Position numbers and translations under genes: made by a program
Part shown: positions 1-14,840 of the stretch, one piece after another
Layout: each line of letters opens with the position of its first letter
Numbering within the stretch: position 1 is the stretch's first letter
Assembly: GCF_003369915.1 (NCBI RefSeq)
Contig: NC_046677.1
Coordinates: 28,166,913-28,230,912 of the forward strand
DNA length: 64,000 nucleotides
DNA from: Drosophila miranda
Lineage: Eukaryota > Arthropoda > Insecta > Diptera > Drosophilidae
Reading direction: 5' to 3'
The notes under the pieces: generated by a model
The model's input: only the letters and a program-made list of their open reading frames with translations
Databases searched by the model: none
What the model was told of the DNA's origin: nothing

Positions 1-3000
1 GAGGAGTTACCAGTTTTCTGTGGGCGTTTAGCCGTCGTATGTCGTATGGAATATTTAAATTTAAATGTCTGTGTCTGTGGCAGGGGCAACATCAATATCG
101 ACATCCACATCCAAATCGACTGCAGACTTCATGGCAAATATCAATTCCCAAAGTAAATCCCAACCAAGTGCCTGCAATTGCTTTCCAAATAATGCACGGA
201 TTAATACATTTTAGAGCAAACTATCCAGAGACCAACACACACTTTAGATAAACACACCAACACCAAGTCGGTCGTACACAAATATTCGGTTTCGTATGTG
301 TTCAGGGAACTATGGGGTAGAACCCAAAGAAGTTAGTTATCAAATTAAGGCAAGGGATAATGTGGAAAGTATCATTTACTTGCCATTCGAGTGGGCTTGA
401 TGGACAGTCAACTGAAGGTTAAACATCATCCTCCAAAAGATTCTCAGGAAAACAAAGGGGAATAAGTGGAAATTCACTCAAAGAAACGATAAGATTGATG
501 AGCCATACGCCTCGGTAGGTTTCTGCATTTCTCCCTGGGATCCAGTGCCACCCGATGGTGCCATAGTATCGACAATCCCTCAATGATAATCCCATAGATA
601 GAAATGGAACTGAATTGAAGTTTACTCCTTGAAGGGGAGCTTCTATAATGATATCTACGTTGAAATTTGTATCAAAATTCTCTACCAGAGGAACGAGGGA
701 ACGAGAGTTAATGATATTCTGATTTCTGTTCCGCCCAATTTCTAGTTTGTTTTCCTTTTTGGCTGCTTTTCAAGCACTTTTCTCCCTCGCCCTCCTCCTC
801 TCTCTGTGGCGGCAGTAGACGGCGGCGGCGCTACTTTTAATCTAATCTTTAAGCAAATAAATGGCATCACACACACAGATACACACACACACACACACTG
901 CTGCATATATTCCGATTTAGATATGATTGTTTGTTGTGGGTGTCGCCCTCTCTTCCTCTATTCGGATTTCCACTCGGATTGCGCTCCTCGGGCGGGGTTT
1001 TGGGTCGCGCGTTGAAAGCGTTGAAATCACTTTACAGCCTCCACTGCTGCCCCTGCCGCTGCCTACAACGCTGCCCCTGCCGCTGCCGCCGTCGATGACT
1101 GATTGACTTTTAATTGGGGGATAATTATAGATGCGATAAACGGTTCAATCTTTCCATCCATCTATCTATTATACGCAATATATAATTGTATTTGGACACG
1201 CTCTTCAATTACAGACCTTTGACATTTTCCCTCCTGCAGGTGGAGATTGGGAATCGATATTTGCATTGGAACGCATGCCCATTTCTCCACCCATGAAATA
1301 ATCAGTAAAAGAGGAAAGTCCTTCCTCTATCCCCCCCCCCCCCTCCCCTTTTTGTAGCCCTCTGCTGTTCTCTGGCCGTGTGGGCGTGGTCCTTCACTCA
1401 GTTCTACCACATTTCAATTTCCGTTATTTGTTTTATGGCTGAAAGCATCAATTTTCGTTTTATTGATTTCGATTTTTATTGTCAACAACAACAGCAGAAA
1501 CAACAGCAGACACCAGCATTCAATGGGAATGAAAATGGAAGTGGAAATGGAAAAGCGGCAGCAAAATCGAAATGCAAATGGCAGCCGAATTACAAAAACA
1601 AAAAAGCCAGAGACAAAGGTTAGAGCTTTTGGGGGTCGAACTATTTGATACTCTTCACTAGCTACAAGGATATAGGCATCGAAAGACGATAAATGAATCG
1701 ATGTATCGGATCTATCGATTGCAAATCATCCTGCAGAAGAAGGGTGTCTGGAAAATCCTAATACCCTCCGGAAGGGTATTAAAAACGGATGAGCACAGAG
1801 GGCACAGCAGCGGACACACACACACACATACAGAAACACATTCGCGAATGAAAAACTTTTCATAAAATAATGAAAATAAAGAAAAATTCACAAATAAATC
1901 CAATTAACGCCTCTTCGTCCAGGGTCTGGGTCTGGGTTTGGGTCTGGGCCTTGTAGGGGATATAAGGCAGGTTCCTATCTCTGCCCCAAACTCAATTTTG
2001 GTAGAACTTCTCCCTTGCCTTTGCCATTCTTTTCTTTTCAGCTTTTCTTTTCCTTTGCGATTTCTTCTGGTTCGCCTCCTCATTTGCATGTTCGTTTCAT
2101 TTGCTGCGAAAAACAGAAATGGTTGTCTTTTGGCCTTCCTCTGTTTTTCCAGCATTTTGCAGACGGACCCGACCCGATCCGACCCCTCCCTCGGGTCCGG
2201 GGTCACCTTCTGTCGGGAGTCGAGGCCCAGGCACCCTGTTGTGTTTGATATGCCGCCCCTGAGGGAGCAAAAGGCAGATTGGCCTGCTACTTTCTGGCCA
2301 GATTAACGCAGCTGCCGGCGAACGGAACAGAGAAAGAGCCATGCAAATATCTGGCTGTGGCTATTGGATATATCGCCAGAGAAAAAGATAAATGACGAGC
2401 CCAGAGATGGGAATCTCACTCACTCACACACGCTTACCTTTGTGATATCTTTCGACCTATTTTCATCAGCATCTCTATCTGTATCTCCATCTGTAGCTGT
2501 ATCTGTAGCTCTTTCGATGCGTAAAATATCTCCTCTCTCGATCAATAAATTGCGGTCCATTGTGGTATTCGCCCAGGAGCTGGAAGCTGGAAGTGGAGGC
2601 CCATCCATTGCTCGATTTTATGGCAGAGATTATAATTCTTGCCCGCATCCTGCTCCTTCTTTGGCAGTCATTACGCATACGCCATGGTGTACTGTTTGGG
2701 GCCATAAATTGTTTGCGAATCATAAATAATTGTGCATTAATATTTATGTTTTACGAGTATACATGCCACAATCCACATGCCACAATCCACATGCCACAAG
2801 GAAAATGGGAGCAGGAGAAGCGTACATCATCGTACATCGGAAAATGCATTAAATATAGGAATTTCTCTGTGTGGCTCTACCATTTACAAGGTTTCTCTCC
2901 TCCGCGAGAACAACACCAGAAGACAGGCCCCACTTGACCTGCAGTTGAGTGGGGGTTAAAAGGGGGCAAAGGGTGGATCAGGTGACCACCCTTCCAATGT

Positions 3001-6000
3001 CCGTCCTCCGCCCCGTTCCCCATTCAGATTGTCTGTGCTAATGTATTGGGTTTAACAGGCACACAGGCACACACACACTGACACACACACATTCAAGCGA
3101 AAAGGATAACAGCTGTCAGCTGTGGTCAAGGATTTCGAGGTGTGTTCGGTCTGTGTTCCGCTGTTAGTTGAGCGACAGACAGTCCCTGCACCGCACCGCA
3201 CCACACATTTTAGTACGCATACGCCACGTATGCCGCATGCCACGTGTCATCTCTTTTCAAGCGAAACATATTGATATGCGTCACTAAAGCATTTTCCAGT
3301 GCAATCGCATCGAAATAATTGTCTTAATTAAGTATCCCCCCCACGCAACACCCCTCTGCCCCTCCCCTTATTGATTTATCATCATTCAACGGCCTGTTTC
3401 CGTTCCCCCTTTTCTCTCTTTGGCACAATCGAGATGCCATTTTTCATACCGACACCCCAACACCCCCAACAACCTTTCCTTTTCACCTGTGTGTGCTGTG
3501 CGTGTGGGCCTTGGAATCGAATGAAATTGCAGGCGGCCAAAGTTGAGCTTTCGCTTCATTTGTTAGCCAAGTTCTCAGCTTCGCTCTTCACTCTTCTCCG
3601 TTCTCGGTTCTCCGTGCTCTGTTCACTGTTTTCTGGGATTCGCAGTTCTCTGGGAGAGAGAGTGAGAAATTGATGCGGATGCGGAGACTGCTCGAGCGGA
3701 AAGGAGGCTTGCCAGAAGGTCGCTTTCGAAAACGCAGGCCAAGGCAATCGCCCATCCCCCCTGCCTGAATAGTAATCGAGAGTCCCATCGCCCGCTCAAT
3801 CCATCCATCCATCCTCTCAAGGGGTCGCTGAAGCGTTAGAAGCTGCTCCACTCTTCGGTTCAGTTAGCTCAGTTAGCTGTCGGTAGACGGTAGGCGGAAG
3901 GCGGAAAGAGGCTTAACTTCTCTCCAGCCTCCAGCCTAAGCCTCCATCCATCCCTACAGTTCTCTCAACAAACTCTCAGACTTCTCTACCTCTCTGCTCA
4001 CTGTGTAATTAGCAAAGTTTCCTCAGTTTGATTCTCCACTGTGAAAAGTTATTAAAATTCGCTCTTAATTTAAGAAAACTTTTGCCATATTGATTCAGAA
4101 TCTTGAATGGGTTTGATCCGCCAACAGATTCGCAGGCGGAAGACGGAAGAGGAGGAATGAATCTGAGGCTGGCACTACTGTGGTGTAGATTATATTCCAT
4201 GCTCCAAGGGGGAATAGTTCTCGTCTAATCTCATCCATATTGATGGGGGGGCAGTGCTAGACTCTGAATTGATTCTCTGGCCATCAATTTCGCACTTCAT
4301 CAATCGGAATCCGCATTTAGAATCCCCTCTGCTTCTCTGCCCCTCGAGTACGAGTATTTATTGTATTTATAGTTTCTGTCTTTCATTATTTCATGCGCTA
4401 GGCCACAATATTATTTATTTTCTACGCATATTTTGATGCCACTGACGCGTGTATAGTGGCATGTTATTACGGAGATTCCTCTCCCCTGCTCTGCTCTGCT
4501 CTCCGTTTCTCTTGTCTCTGGTTATTGTCAATTTTAGTGGGATTCATGCGGTTCAATGGGTCTGTCTGAATGACTGACTGACTGACTGACGTATGCAAAT
4601 GCCATCGAAAAGAGCGGCAGTGCGAGAGTGTAATCCAAGTATGATAAAGTCGTAGCCACCGCAGAGGAATCAATCTACCAATTTAAAGCCACGCGCCGCT
4701 CTCGATGGCAATCAATCTGTGGGGGCTATGTGTGTGCTGTGCTGTGGATCATCGTCTGTAGCGGCTGTAACCTCCAGGGGGGGGATGGAGAGAGGGTGAG
4801 CTAATTAACGTACATAGTCGTCGGAGGAGGAGTCACGGCAATTGAAAGCCAACGCCATGAGCTCATACACAAACAACGCCACACACGCTACAGATACAGA
4901 GATACACAGATACACTGTGAGTGGAGATACATTCAGCGGACTGACAGCGCAGATACTCTACAAATCCGTGTTTGCTCAATTAAAGCGGTGCCGCAGTCGA
5001 AGCCGTTGGAGCAAATCAAATTAGGGGCAAACACGTTTACCGTTTTTCGTTTTTCGCGTTTGCCCCCTGCCCCAGCCGCTTGGCTTCTTTTTTCTGTTGT
5101 TGAGAGATCTCTGTGCGTTTTATGGAGGGGAGGCAATTATGGCGACATCCATTCAGCAACACTCAAACGATACGCCGAGTGCTCCACGCGTTTATCTCAA
5201 TTTTCGAAATAAACAGAGATACAGATATAGTATCCCGCCGATTCGGTGGGTACTATGAGGCCTATCAAACGGTGCTCGTTCGCGTGTTAACATCGTTTCT
5301 AATTAAGCGAAATATCAGACTCGGAGCTCAAAGTGCGTCTAAAAGATTCTTAAACTTGTATCTGCCGCCTCCCACTCCGCCCGCTCTTTTCATGGGGTTA
5401 TTGTGCCCCTAAATACTTGATTTTGCCATCTTTCGGATCGATTCCTGTCACCTTTTGCCGTCGCACACACCCGTATCTCCCTTCTGTTATGGGTTATGGG
5501 CTGTGGGCTTTGGGCTACGGTTTTCCATTCATTTTCGGTATTACTATCACAGGAATAAGTGCCATCCTTTGTGTGTGGTTTCCATTGTGGTTCTGCTTCA
5601 AGTAATCGCCAATTAATGGACTTCTGTCCTTCTGTCATATTATTTCTGCGCATTAAAATCGATCCGGGGCCCAGCCCCAAAACCGTTCTCCGATTCCTCC
5701 CGTGGCGGAGGCGGCGGCGGCTGTTGGCATTGACGGCCCCTGGCCCCTCGTGACGGAGAGCAAACAATTGTAAATTTCAGTGCGACATTTGTCTGCTTTC
5801 TCTCTGCGTTGCTTTCGGGCCACGTTCCTTAATTACTCGTTCATTGGACTCTCCACCTGGCCACTCCCTGCTCCTCCCCTCTCCTCTCTCCAGCTCTTGC
5901 CACAGAATTATTTGCATTAGCATTAACGTGGAGCATGATTCGGCACTCTGCTGAGCCCACAAAATTGTCTGTCCGCCTGGCCTGTCCTGGCCTGGCCCGG

Positions 6001-9000
6001 GCTGTCTCTGGGAAGGGCTCTTAAGTGGAGCAACAGAAATTTGATTGGATCAAACATCAGGTTTGATTGATTGATGGAAGGCCAGGATGGAGTAATACGA
6101 GGTCAAGGAGTGAGTCAAGGACGGGTCAAGGAAAGAGCATCTCTGGTTCTACCTTTCCTTTGTAAATCCAATCTTAAATTAATTTGCAACCGCGAAAACA
6201 TTTCCCCCCGTTTAACTGACATGAAAACGAATTAAAATTTCGTACAAATCATTTAATGACACTCAATAAATGTGAAATATTGTATATTCCGTGGCATAAC
6301 ACATACGCGAAAGCCAATGCCATGCCACAAATGCCGTAACACTTCATATAACCCTCACACACCCGCAGCCGCTGTATCTGTGCGCCCCATCCATCCGCTG
6401 AAGCATCCCGCCCCCGTTCCCCCGTTCCCCCATTTCTCCCCATGACTGACACAACGACGACGCCCCCGCGTCAAAATCGAGGCAAAATAAACACACGTGT
6501 GAACATGAATTGAATGGCTACCCAAGAGATGCGCTGCACAGATACAGATACACAGATACAGAAACCACACCGCACCGCACCGCACCGCCGAGATACCTCC
6601 CATAGACCAGTAGATGAAGAAAAATCAACGCAAAATTGACGTAATTGTCACAAATTTCAACTTTTGTGGGAAGAGTGTGGAAGTGTGGGAGAGAAGGAGG
6701 GAAATGCCTCCACATCTCACAGGGGAACCCCCCAGTGGAGAGGCGCAAGCTCTTCGGGCACTCTCTGGCTGCCTGTAGGGAGGCCTCACTGTACACGAAA
6801 CATTTTATTTTGGATTAGATGTGTGTGTGTCTGTCTCTACTCTTTTTTCGGGTGCCACTTCTCCCTCGACGCAGGCGCACTTGCCCCCAAAAAAACAGTC
6901 GTCGTTGGGCTTTTTTTTTGGTAATGCCAGAATGATTGAATGACCAACTGATTGTCGGAACGACTGGCAACAAGTTTTTTCGTTGGCTCTTCTCTGTGGA
7001 TGCTGCCCCACGCCCATGCCCTGTCCTCCCAATCAATTAATACCAATTTGAGGGGACAAACAGACAGACAAAGGACAGGTGGAGGGAGGTAGGGAGAGAC
7101 ACACCCCAGAGATAGATAGATAGAGAATGAGGGATGGAGAGTGTCTAACGGAAGAAAGTCGGGATATCCAAACAAAAAAGAATAGTACCAAAAAACGTGT
7201 GTCGGAATCTTAGAAACATTTCAATCTGAACAACAATGTCGTAAACAAATTAGCGATGCGGCCAGTGTAAAGCAAATTCGAAAGTAGTATCTTTAATTTT
7301 GTATTTAGTTCCCATGGCAGGGCTAAAAATAGAATAACCGGCCGAAGAAAGCCTCCAACGCAACCGAAAATAATCAAACAAAAGATGGAGAATATTCCAT
7401 AGTACATCGAAGTACAAAGGAAATGGGAAAACGAAGATGGGTACACCCAGAAACCATTGGGGTTTAGGGAGTAAATAATATTCTATAAAAGTATCTATCC
7501 ATATTTTCCTTCACATTCGAATCTTCGAATCTATGTATCTATTTTCTATATCCATGAAATATTCCCATAAATATTCCCCCACTCTAAACAGTGTTTATAT
7601 TTGCATATCCATTGTTTGTCTATCGAGGGTGCAGGAGGGGCCTCTTTCTAATTTGTTAATAACGTTTTATTTCTCTTTTTTTGGTCAATAAAATTTCAGT
7701 TTATGGATCTGATAATACAATTATGTGTGGAACTGTTAAAGCAAACACATATCGTACAGATATGCAAAGATAGGAATAAACAGCAGTATGTATACAGACA
7801 GGCAGACAGACCCTGATCTCTTGATTTCGTCTGTTCTATTATTTTCTTTTAATTTTCAGTTTTTATTTATTAAATTTATTTGTTTGTCCTCAGCGTTTGT
7901 TGCTTTTTTCGCCTCTTCTTTTATATAAATAAACAAAAATCCGACTAGACTCGCATTTCATTTGATTTTTCCGTTCAGTTTGAAGCGAATTTTGTTTGCT
8001 TTTCTTGAGCGTTTTTTTTTTATGACTAATTTTATTTATTTTTCCATGCGTTTGCCTGTAGTCTGTACTAATTTCTCGACATTTTTGGCCATTACTCATG
8101 AGGGAATTAGCGGGAAAGCACAAGCTCTAAAGTGAGTGAGTGCTAAGCTCCGATCTATATCTATATCTACATATATCTAGAGTATCTAGACTCATTTCGC
8201 ATTCAATTTGCATATCGAGGGATTACTCATTTTGCACTTGGCCGAGCAGAGTCTCCAGCAGAGAGTTCTCCAGCAGAGTTCTCCGAGTTCTCTCCGTCTA
8301 ATTAACAGCGAATTCAGTGGAATAATTGCACAGACATTTAAAGTCTGGTCTGGACCCATAAAAGTTTTGCTTTACGAGTGCCGCCTCGAATGGAAATGCA
8401 CTCGGAACTCCCGCTGTGTGGGGATAATGGGAGGGATGTGGGCTTTCGGGCGGGGGGCTGGGGGTTGAGGTGTCACACACTTTGTGTGTGCAGCCAGTCG
8501 GAAAATGAAATCAAAATTCAGTTGTAGCTCTGGACTTGCTCTCTCTTCCAGCGAGAGTGCATGGCGGACAAAAGCCATGTCAATAATGAGCTTGGAAATG
8601 GCACGGAGGGGCCGCCGTATATCGTTTTGGCTCTGATGATGCAACCTGCAATGGCAACGCTCGTTGCAACTTGTTGTCGTTTCAATTTGCGCTGTTAGAG
8701 CATGGCTCTATAATTATTGTTACAGATAAATCAATCAAACTGCACTGCTCCCGCTCTCACTCTCACTCTCTCTCTCTGGCTCTCTGGCTCTCTCTCTGTG
8801 GGAGCTGGAGTTGGTGTCTGGTCTGGTGTTTGCTCCATTTAAAAGTTGGCGATTGAATAGACATTTAATTAACGTATCTCCCACTCTGTCAGTCGCCAGT
8901 CCCTTTTCTACTATATCTTCTGCCGTACAACATGTGTATCTGTGGCGTTGAGTGCCCTGCCCTGCCCTCGGGACAGAGAGCGAGAGAGAGAGAGAGAGAG

Positions 9001-11790
9001 TGTTTGCACAGCTGCCACTGCCACTGCCACTGGCGTCAGACGACAGCCAACACTTTGCGGGAATATATTTTGGTCGCCATCGCAACGGGCTCGGTCTCGG
9101 GCGAATCGGTATGAAAATCGGAATGCTCTGTGGCCTGAGCGCTCTGAAATATAGTTTCACGATTAATATAGATTCAAATTCCCCCCTTAATATGCCGACA
9201 TAAATTATGCGCCACATTTCAGTGCAGATATTTCTGCTAAATGCAAACGATTCGTATGAATTCTTTTGCTCTGCGGTTTTCCCCAGGTATCGCCCATCAG
9301 CAGAACTATCAGAACAGAACTATGGAATGGTTCAAAGACCCCGTCCCTGTGCCCGCCCCCGTCCTCCGCCCTTCATTCCTGTATCTGTATCTCTCATAAA
9401 ATGTATTTTCAACTTATTTTCCAATTACCAGATCCAATTGCCCGCCACGTACACATTTGCTGGCATAGCAGAAAACGCAACAAAGACCAGAAACACGGAG
9501 GGAGCCAGGCAGGCAGCCCCCTCTGTCCCAGGTCGGTGCCACACGCCACATGCCACATGCATACTCGTATAGATTTCCTCAACCACCACAAATTGGTTGG
9601 CTATAATAGCGTAGGAGGGGGCGTGGGGGGTGGAGAGAGCGGGGCTTATGAGGGAGGAAATCTAATTGGTATGACGGCGACACATTGAAAAGTGGCCATT
9701 GCCTTTGCTCTGCTCTGTTCTGCTCTGTGGTTCGTTCTCTTTCTCTGGTTCTCTGGTTTTTGCAAGCCAAGCCAGAAAAACAATCACCCAACCACCCGCA
9801 CGGGGGGAAGGAGGTGGAGGTGGAGGAGCAGGAGCTCAAAGGAGAGGAGAACTCATACGAGTGTACAGTGGCACAACCACAAAAGACACGTGTCGGGGGG
9901 CACACTACTCGTAAGTATTCCTTCGATTGCTTTCAAAAACTATTCATTTTTAAACGTTAGAAATGAAAAACCTATAAAGGTTTTCTCTGCATTGAATATT
10001 CCACACAATTAATGATAAATTTCCGCCAACTATTCATAGGATTTCCCCCAGTGCGCCCCCCTCCCCTTTTGGTGGGGGCGGGGGTAATCTATTTATGGAG
10101 AAAACTCCTCTTTGATGTCCCGCACACAAAGGCCCGGCTTCACTGTTCACTTGGCCATGGCTGGAATTATTATTTTCCGCCTCTCTGTCTCTCCCTCTCC
10201 CTCTCTCTCTCTCTATCTCTGTTTCTCTCTGACTGCATAAAGGAAAATTCCCTTGCCCCAGGCACCACAAAAACACACGGCACACAGAAGCGCCGCCACA
10301 CACACACACACAAATCATAAAGCTGCTTAGCGTTTGTTCCTACCCAACCCGACCCGACCCCGTCCCCGGCCCCTCTCCCAATGTCCTTTCCTGTCCGCTC
10401 GTATCCTGACCTAAACTTAAGGACAAACTGGGCGAAAGGAGCAGCAGCAGCAGCAGCATGGATGGATTGTGTGGGACGGGATGGAAAAGCCAACGCAAGA
10501 GTGGAGCTAATGTGAATGTTGGCCGAAAAAGTGTTGCTATAAATAACCTCAGACATGCGGGACGACTGTAAGTACGTCTCCTGTACGTTCCTTGCCATGC
10601 CCTAACCTCACATTCCATATACACACTGGCTATATATGTATATATATATATAGCACAGTAAATATGCATATAAAGCGGGTGTTTTTTTTCTCTCCTTTAG
10701 GTGTCTGTGTGTGTGTGTGTTATATGGCATGTACACACGCCAACTTTTGTCTGCAGAGACCCACCGAAAAATCAAGGAAACACAAAATAAAAACTGCTTT
10801 TCTCTCGTGCCATCTCTGTCGCTCACTCGTGTGTGTGGCATGTGGAAATGTGTAAAGGAAAAGCCAGCGGCAAGTGTGTCAAAAGGTGTACCTATCGTAT
10901 GGTTCGGAAAAGCGGAAGACGAACAACGAAAGAAAAACGAAACAAACCAACAAAAAAAAATTATGCACAACTTTTTGACAGTCCCGCAGTCCTTTTTGTT
11001 GTGTGCTTCCCTACGATATTCCCTCTCTGCACTTTGCCGGCTTTCCTGTTGTTTCCGTAGTTGTTTTTGGTGGAAAGTTCTTCGGTGTTTGGGGCAGGCG
11101 ACCAAAAGTTTTTGGAATACGAACTTCAAATGATACGGACACCATGTGGCATGTGTGTTTGGGGCATGTTCTGCATGGAAAAGCAGTCTGAGAAAATGGA
11201 AAAATGATTGCTTTGTGATTATTAATGGATTGGAATCGAAGGGGCGGGGCGGGCTCCAACGGAATATTATATTCGTAGATAATTACGGATAAGCTGTGTA
11301 TGGGGAATCGCTGCAAGATTCGTAAAGCTGTGGGAAAATTCATTAGGAAAGTGTTTATGCTTTTTTCTTGGCTAAAAACATTACATTATCTCCGTTTGGT
11401 TGGCAGAACAAATGAACCCCGAGACTTACACATGGCTTACACTTTCTAATGTACTTACTTATTCGTTATTCCTATGATGGGATTACTATATGCACGCTCA
11501 TGTGTGACATCCCGAAATCCCGACATCTGGCGTGTGGCAGTGGCAGTGGCAGGTGTCCTTCGTTTGAAAGGAATTTCCAGTGCAGATGTTTTCTACTCGA
11601 GAATTTCATCCATGAAATTCCGTTCGCACATTTCGTAGGATCCGTGTCTGTCCTGACAGCAGGAGCTCCACTCCCCTCCCCTCGATTCCCTTCCTTCTTC
11701 ATTCCATATCCGTATCCGTTTCCGGCCACCCTCTAGAGAAAATCTTAGAGAAAACATCACCCACCCCCCACTTCAGATATCAATAAGGAG
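1..11790. other. gene-poor noncoding stretch
   Basis: No open frame in this 11.8 kb has protein-like composition, a conserved domain or plausible splice partners. Frames present are short and often encoded by simple repeats. The DNA is rich in CA, CT and GATACA-type microsatellites (for example 4571-4590 and 8755-8800), plus a C run at about 1331-1342. I saw no tRNA B-box or hairpin RNA I could name. It may be intergenic DNA or introns and UTR of a gene whose exons lie outside the window. Confidence 0.55.
867..898. repeat. (CA)n microsatellite
   Basis: An interrupted CA dinucleotide run, with one GATA-containing break, is directly visible. Confidence 0.9.
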
Positions 11791-12656
11791 GCCCACATTT
11801 TGTGTATATATTTTTTAAGGATTTCAAATTCATTTTATTGGTTTTTTTTTCTTTGTTTGTTTGTTTTGTTTCCTTTCTTTTTCTTTTGTGTTTTTGTTGT
11901 TTTCTCTCTCTCCATCGTTTTTTTTTTGTATTTTTTACTTATAATTGTTTTACTTTTTCGCAAATTTGTTTTAGATATAATTTTTTTGTTTTTATTGTAT
12001 GGGTTTGTTTGGTTGTTGTTGTTGTTTTTTTTTGTTGTTTTTTGTAAGATTTTGCAGATCTTTTTTGTTTGGTTTTAAATATATATATATATTATATATG
12101 CACTTGCTATATAAACTTAAAGTTATCAACTAAATTAAATAATTTGTTTGAATTTTGTTTGCGTTTCTGCTCCTCCTCGCTTCCTCCTCTTCTTAGGGAT
12201 ACATACACATACATATATATATATATATATTTATCAATATTCTGCACGCACACACATGTGGAAACAACGAAAGAATCTTCTCTTTTTCTTCTGTTAATAA
12301 ACTAATCGAACAAACTGTTGGACTGAGGAAGGAAAGGGTCCAACAACAACGAAAAAGAATTATTAATCATTAAATACAATTACAAATTACAAATTAGTGC
12401 ACAATATTCCGTTTAATACGTATTAAAGTAAAGCATACAGCAAACAGCATAGAGCATAGTAGGGCCTACAGATCATACAAATCGGATAGTTAGTCAGATA
12501 GTAAAGCTCTTTTCAGATCTCTCTGCTACAGTTGCCGTAAAAAGTAAACCAACACAAAGGACTAAAACACACAAGAACAAAAAAGAGATAACAACTAAAA
12601 TTGCACAACTTCCTCTTCCTCTCTCTCTTTCTCTTCTGACTGCACATATGTTTCTC

Positions 12657-12692
<36 letters not shown>

Positions 12693-14840
12693 TATATTTC
12701 TCAATATTAAATTGTTATTCTCAGACTACTACCATACTCGTACGACTATTTTCCATATATGTATGTATGCGTGTGGGTGTACGGGACATGTGTGAGTGCC
12801 AGTGTCCGTGTCAGTATCTGTGTCAGTGTCAGTGTGAAGGAAAGGAGTCCAAATCAAAGGATCAATCATATAATATATGTGTTTCCAGTACCTCAATGTA
12901 TGATCAAAGGGGTGATTGTGATGTGTGAACATTTCGTGGCTGCTAGAAACTCCTTTTTCTTCTTCTTCGTCCTGTTCTTCCTCCTGGTCTTCCTAGTCTT
13001 CTTCTGGTTGCTCAATTGATTTCGGTGTCTATTTAGTTTTTAGTTTTATTTTTACTCGTATGTACTCGTAGTTACCATTAAATTTAGCTGCTTAATTTGT
13101 ATGCCTATTTATGACTTTTGTCTCGCAACTATAGTTGAACAAATATGTATATGCACTTGTATATAATCATCGTAGAAAACATAAAATGTACGCGTATATA
13201 AATTAATGTTTATTCTTTTTATTCTCTTGACGACTCTGTCTCCTTGTGTCTCTGTCTTGCGCTACATATCTCATATCTCACATCGCACATCTCTTTCTCA
13301 CAACAACAACAACATCAAAACGTAATTGAATAAAGTCTTCATTTGTAAAGAAATAAATAATAACAGGGTGGAGAATTTTTGATAAAAGAATCTTTCTGCC
13401 TAATAGAAATCTCTTCTTTCTTCGTTCTCCTTTTTGCACATAACGAAACGATAATAAATATAATCCAATCGACAGCTACCCTTTGGCATGACTGTACTTC
13501 CGTTTCCTCCCCGTTTTGCTTCTCTATATTTAGTTGGCTTTTCTCTTGCGCTTTTACTTTGCTTTTGCTTCAATCTTTCGACATTTTTGCCTGCTTTCGC
13601 CTTCGACTTCAATTGGTTTTTTTTTTAATGCTAAGTTTTTTACGATTTTTTACACACAAATGTTTTTCAGTTTTTTGTTTTTGTTTTACGTGGCTTAAAT
13701 ATTAAACATTAAGATTTTATTTTTGTTGTTGTTTTAATCGTATATACTTATATATTTCTTGCTGCGTTTTCAATGGTTTGTAATCTTCTTCTTTTTTATA
13801 TTTATTATTTTAGAATCCGAGTAGTTGTTGTTGGTGTGGTTCCTTTTGCGAGTTGTGGATGGCGGATGTTGGCATTTTGCATGTTGGATGGATATCTATT
13901 CATGGGTTCGCGATGATGGGCTAGTGTGCTTACTTTTAGGTGCCACTGTCACACATGGTCGTGATGTGTTCTACTGGGGGGAGGGACAGGGGTTTGTTGC
14001 ACGTCGTCGCTGATTGTACAACACTTATATCCATGTATGTATGTATTTATGGGGGTATGCATGTATTATATATATATAAATATCTAGAGACATGTCTGCA
14101 CGAGACCTACACACACATATCGAGAGCTACACACACATGAACGCAAGCGGGGCGCGCGGGGCGTAATAAGGTCGAGGCGCTGACCAACACTGTCTGTCGT
14201 TGCGCAACACTGAATATCGATTTCACTCACTAATCACTTGACCGACTGCCTGTCTCCCGGGTTCCCTTCTGTGTCTTCTGTCAGGGGGAGACTTGTTCTC
14301 GCTCTCTCGTAGCGCTCGTATTATTCCTCGTAATTATTTTCTTTATATAAATATTACACTTTTTATTAATCATATGATTTGCTTGCTGCCTCTGCTTTTT
14401 CTCATTATTCTCTTTCCTTCTTTCTTCTTTTTTTTTTCAAGCACACTGAGTGCGCCATAATTTTTTTGTGTGTTAAATTTAACCTTTTGTATTTAATTTA
14501 AAAATTATTAAAGCGTTTTTTTACTCTGAAGTTGTTGTTGTTGTTGTGGTGGTGACTGACTGACCGAATGATCGATAAATCGATTGATTGAACGATTAAT
14601 CGACGGATGGATCTATGGAACGGGGGTTCATCGTGATGAAATATGAAATTCTTTAGCCCTTGTTTTGGGATGATGATTTTTCTCCTGGATTTCCTCTTTG
14701 TTTCTTTGTTTGTTTGTTCTCCTTTGTTTTCTGCTTTCTCTGTGTTTTCTTCTCGATTCTTCTTCATCTTCATCTTCATCTTCCTCTTCTTCTTCTTCTT
14801 CGGTTATAAGACTAAACTACGTTACAACTAAATATCTGTA
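11790..14840. other. T-rich block, possible minus-strand long 3' UTR
   Basis: This 3-kb block is strongly T-rich on plus, with many GTT/TTG runs and TA repeats, unlike the GC-mixed DNA on either side. Read on minus it is A-rich with CAA runs and several AATAAA-like words, a composition common in Drosophila 3' UTRs. No coding exon is recognisable nearby on minus; the nearest is Pka-C1, 12 kb away. The UTR reading is inference. A plain low-complexity AT-rich region is the alternative. Confidence 0.3.
12658..12689. repeat. (TA)n microsatellite
   Basis: An uninterrupted TA dinucleotide run of about 32 bases. A shorter one lies near 12211-12232. Confidence 0.9.

Noticed and set aside
8755-8800. 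CT-rich tracts as possible polypyrimidine or GAGA-factor sites
   Set aside because: Many equivalent tracts occur across 1-26 kb; nothing links this one to a promoter or exon.
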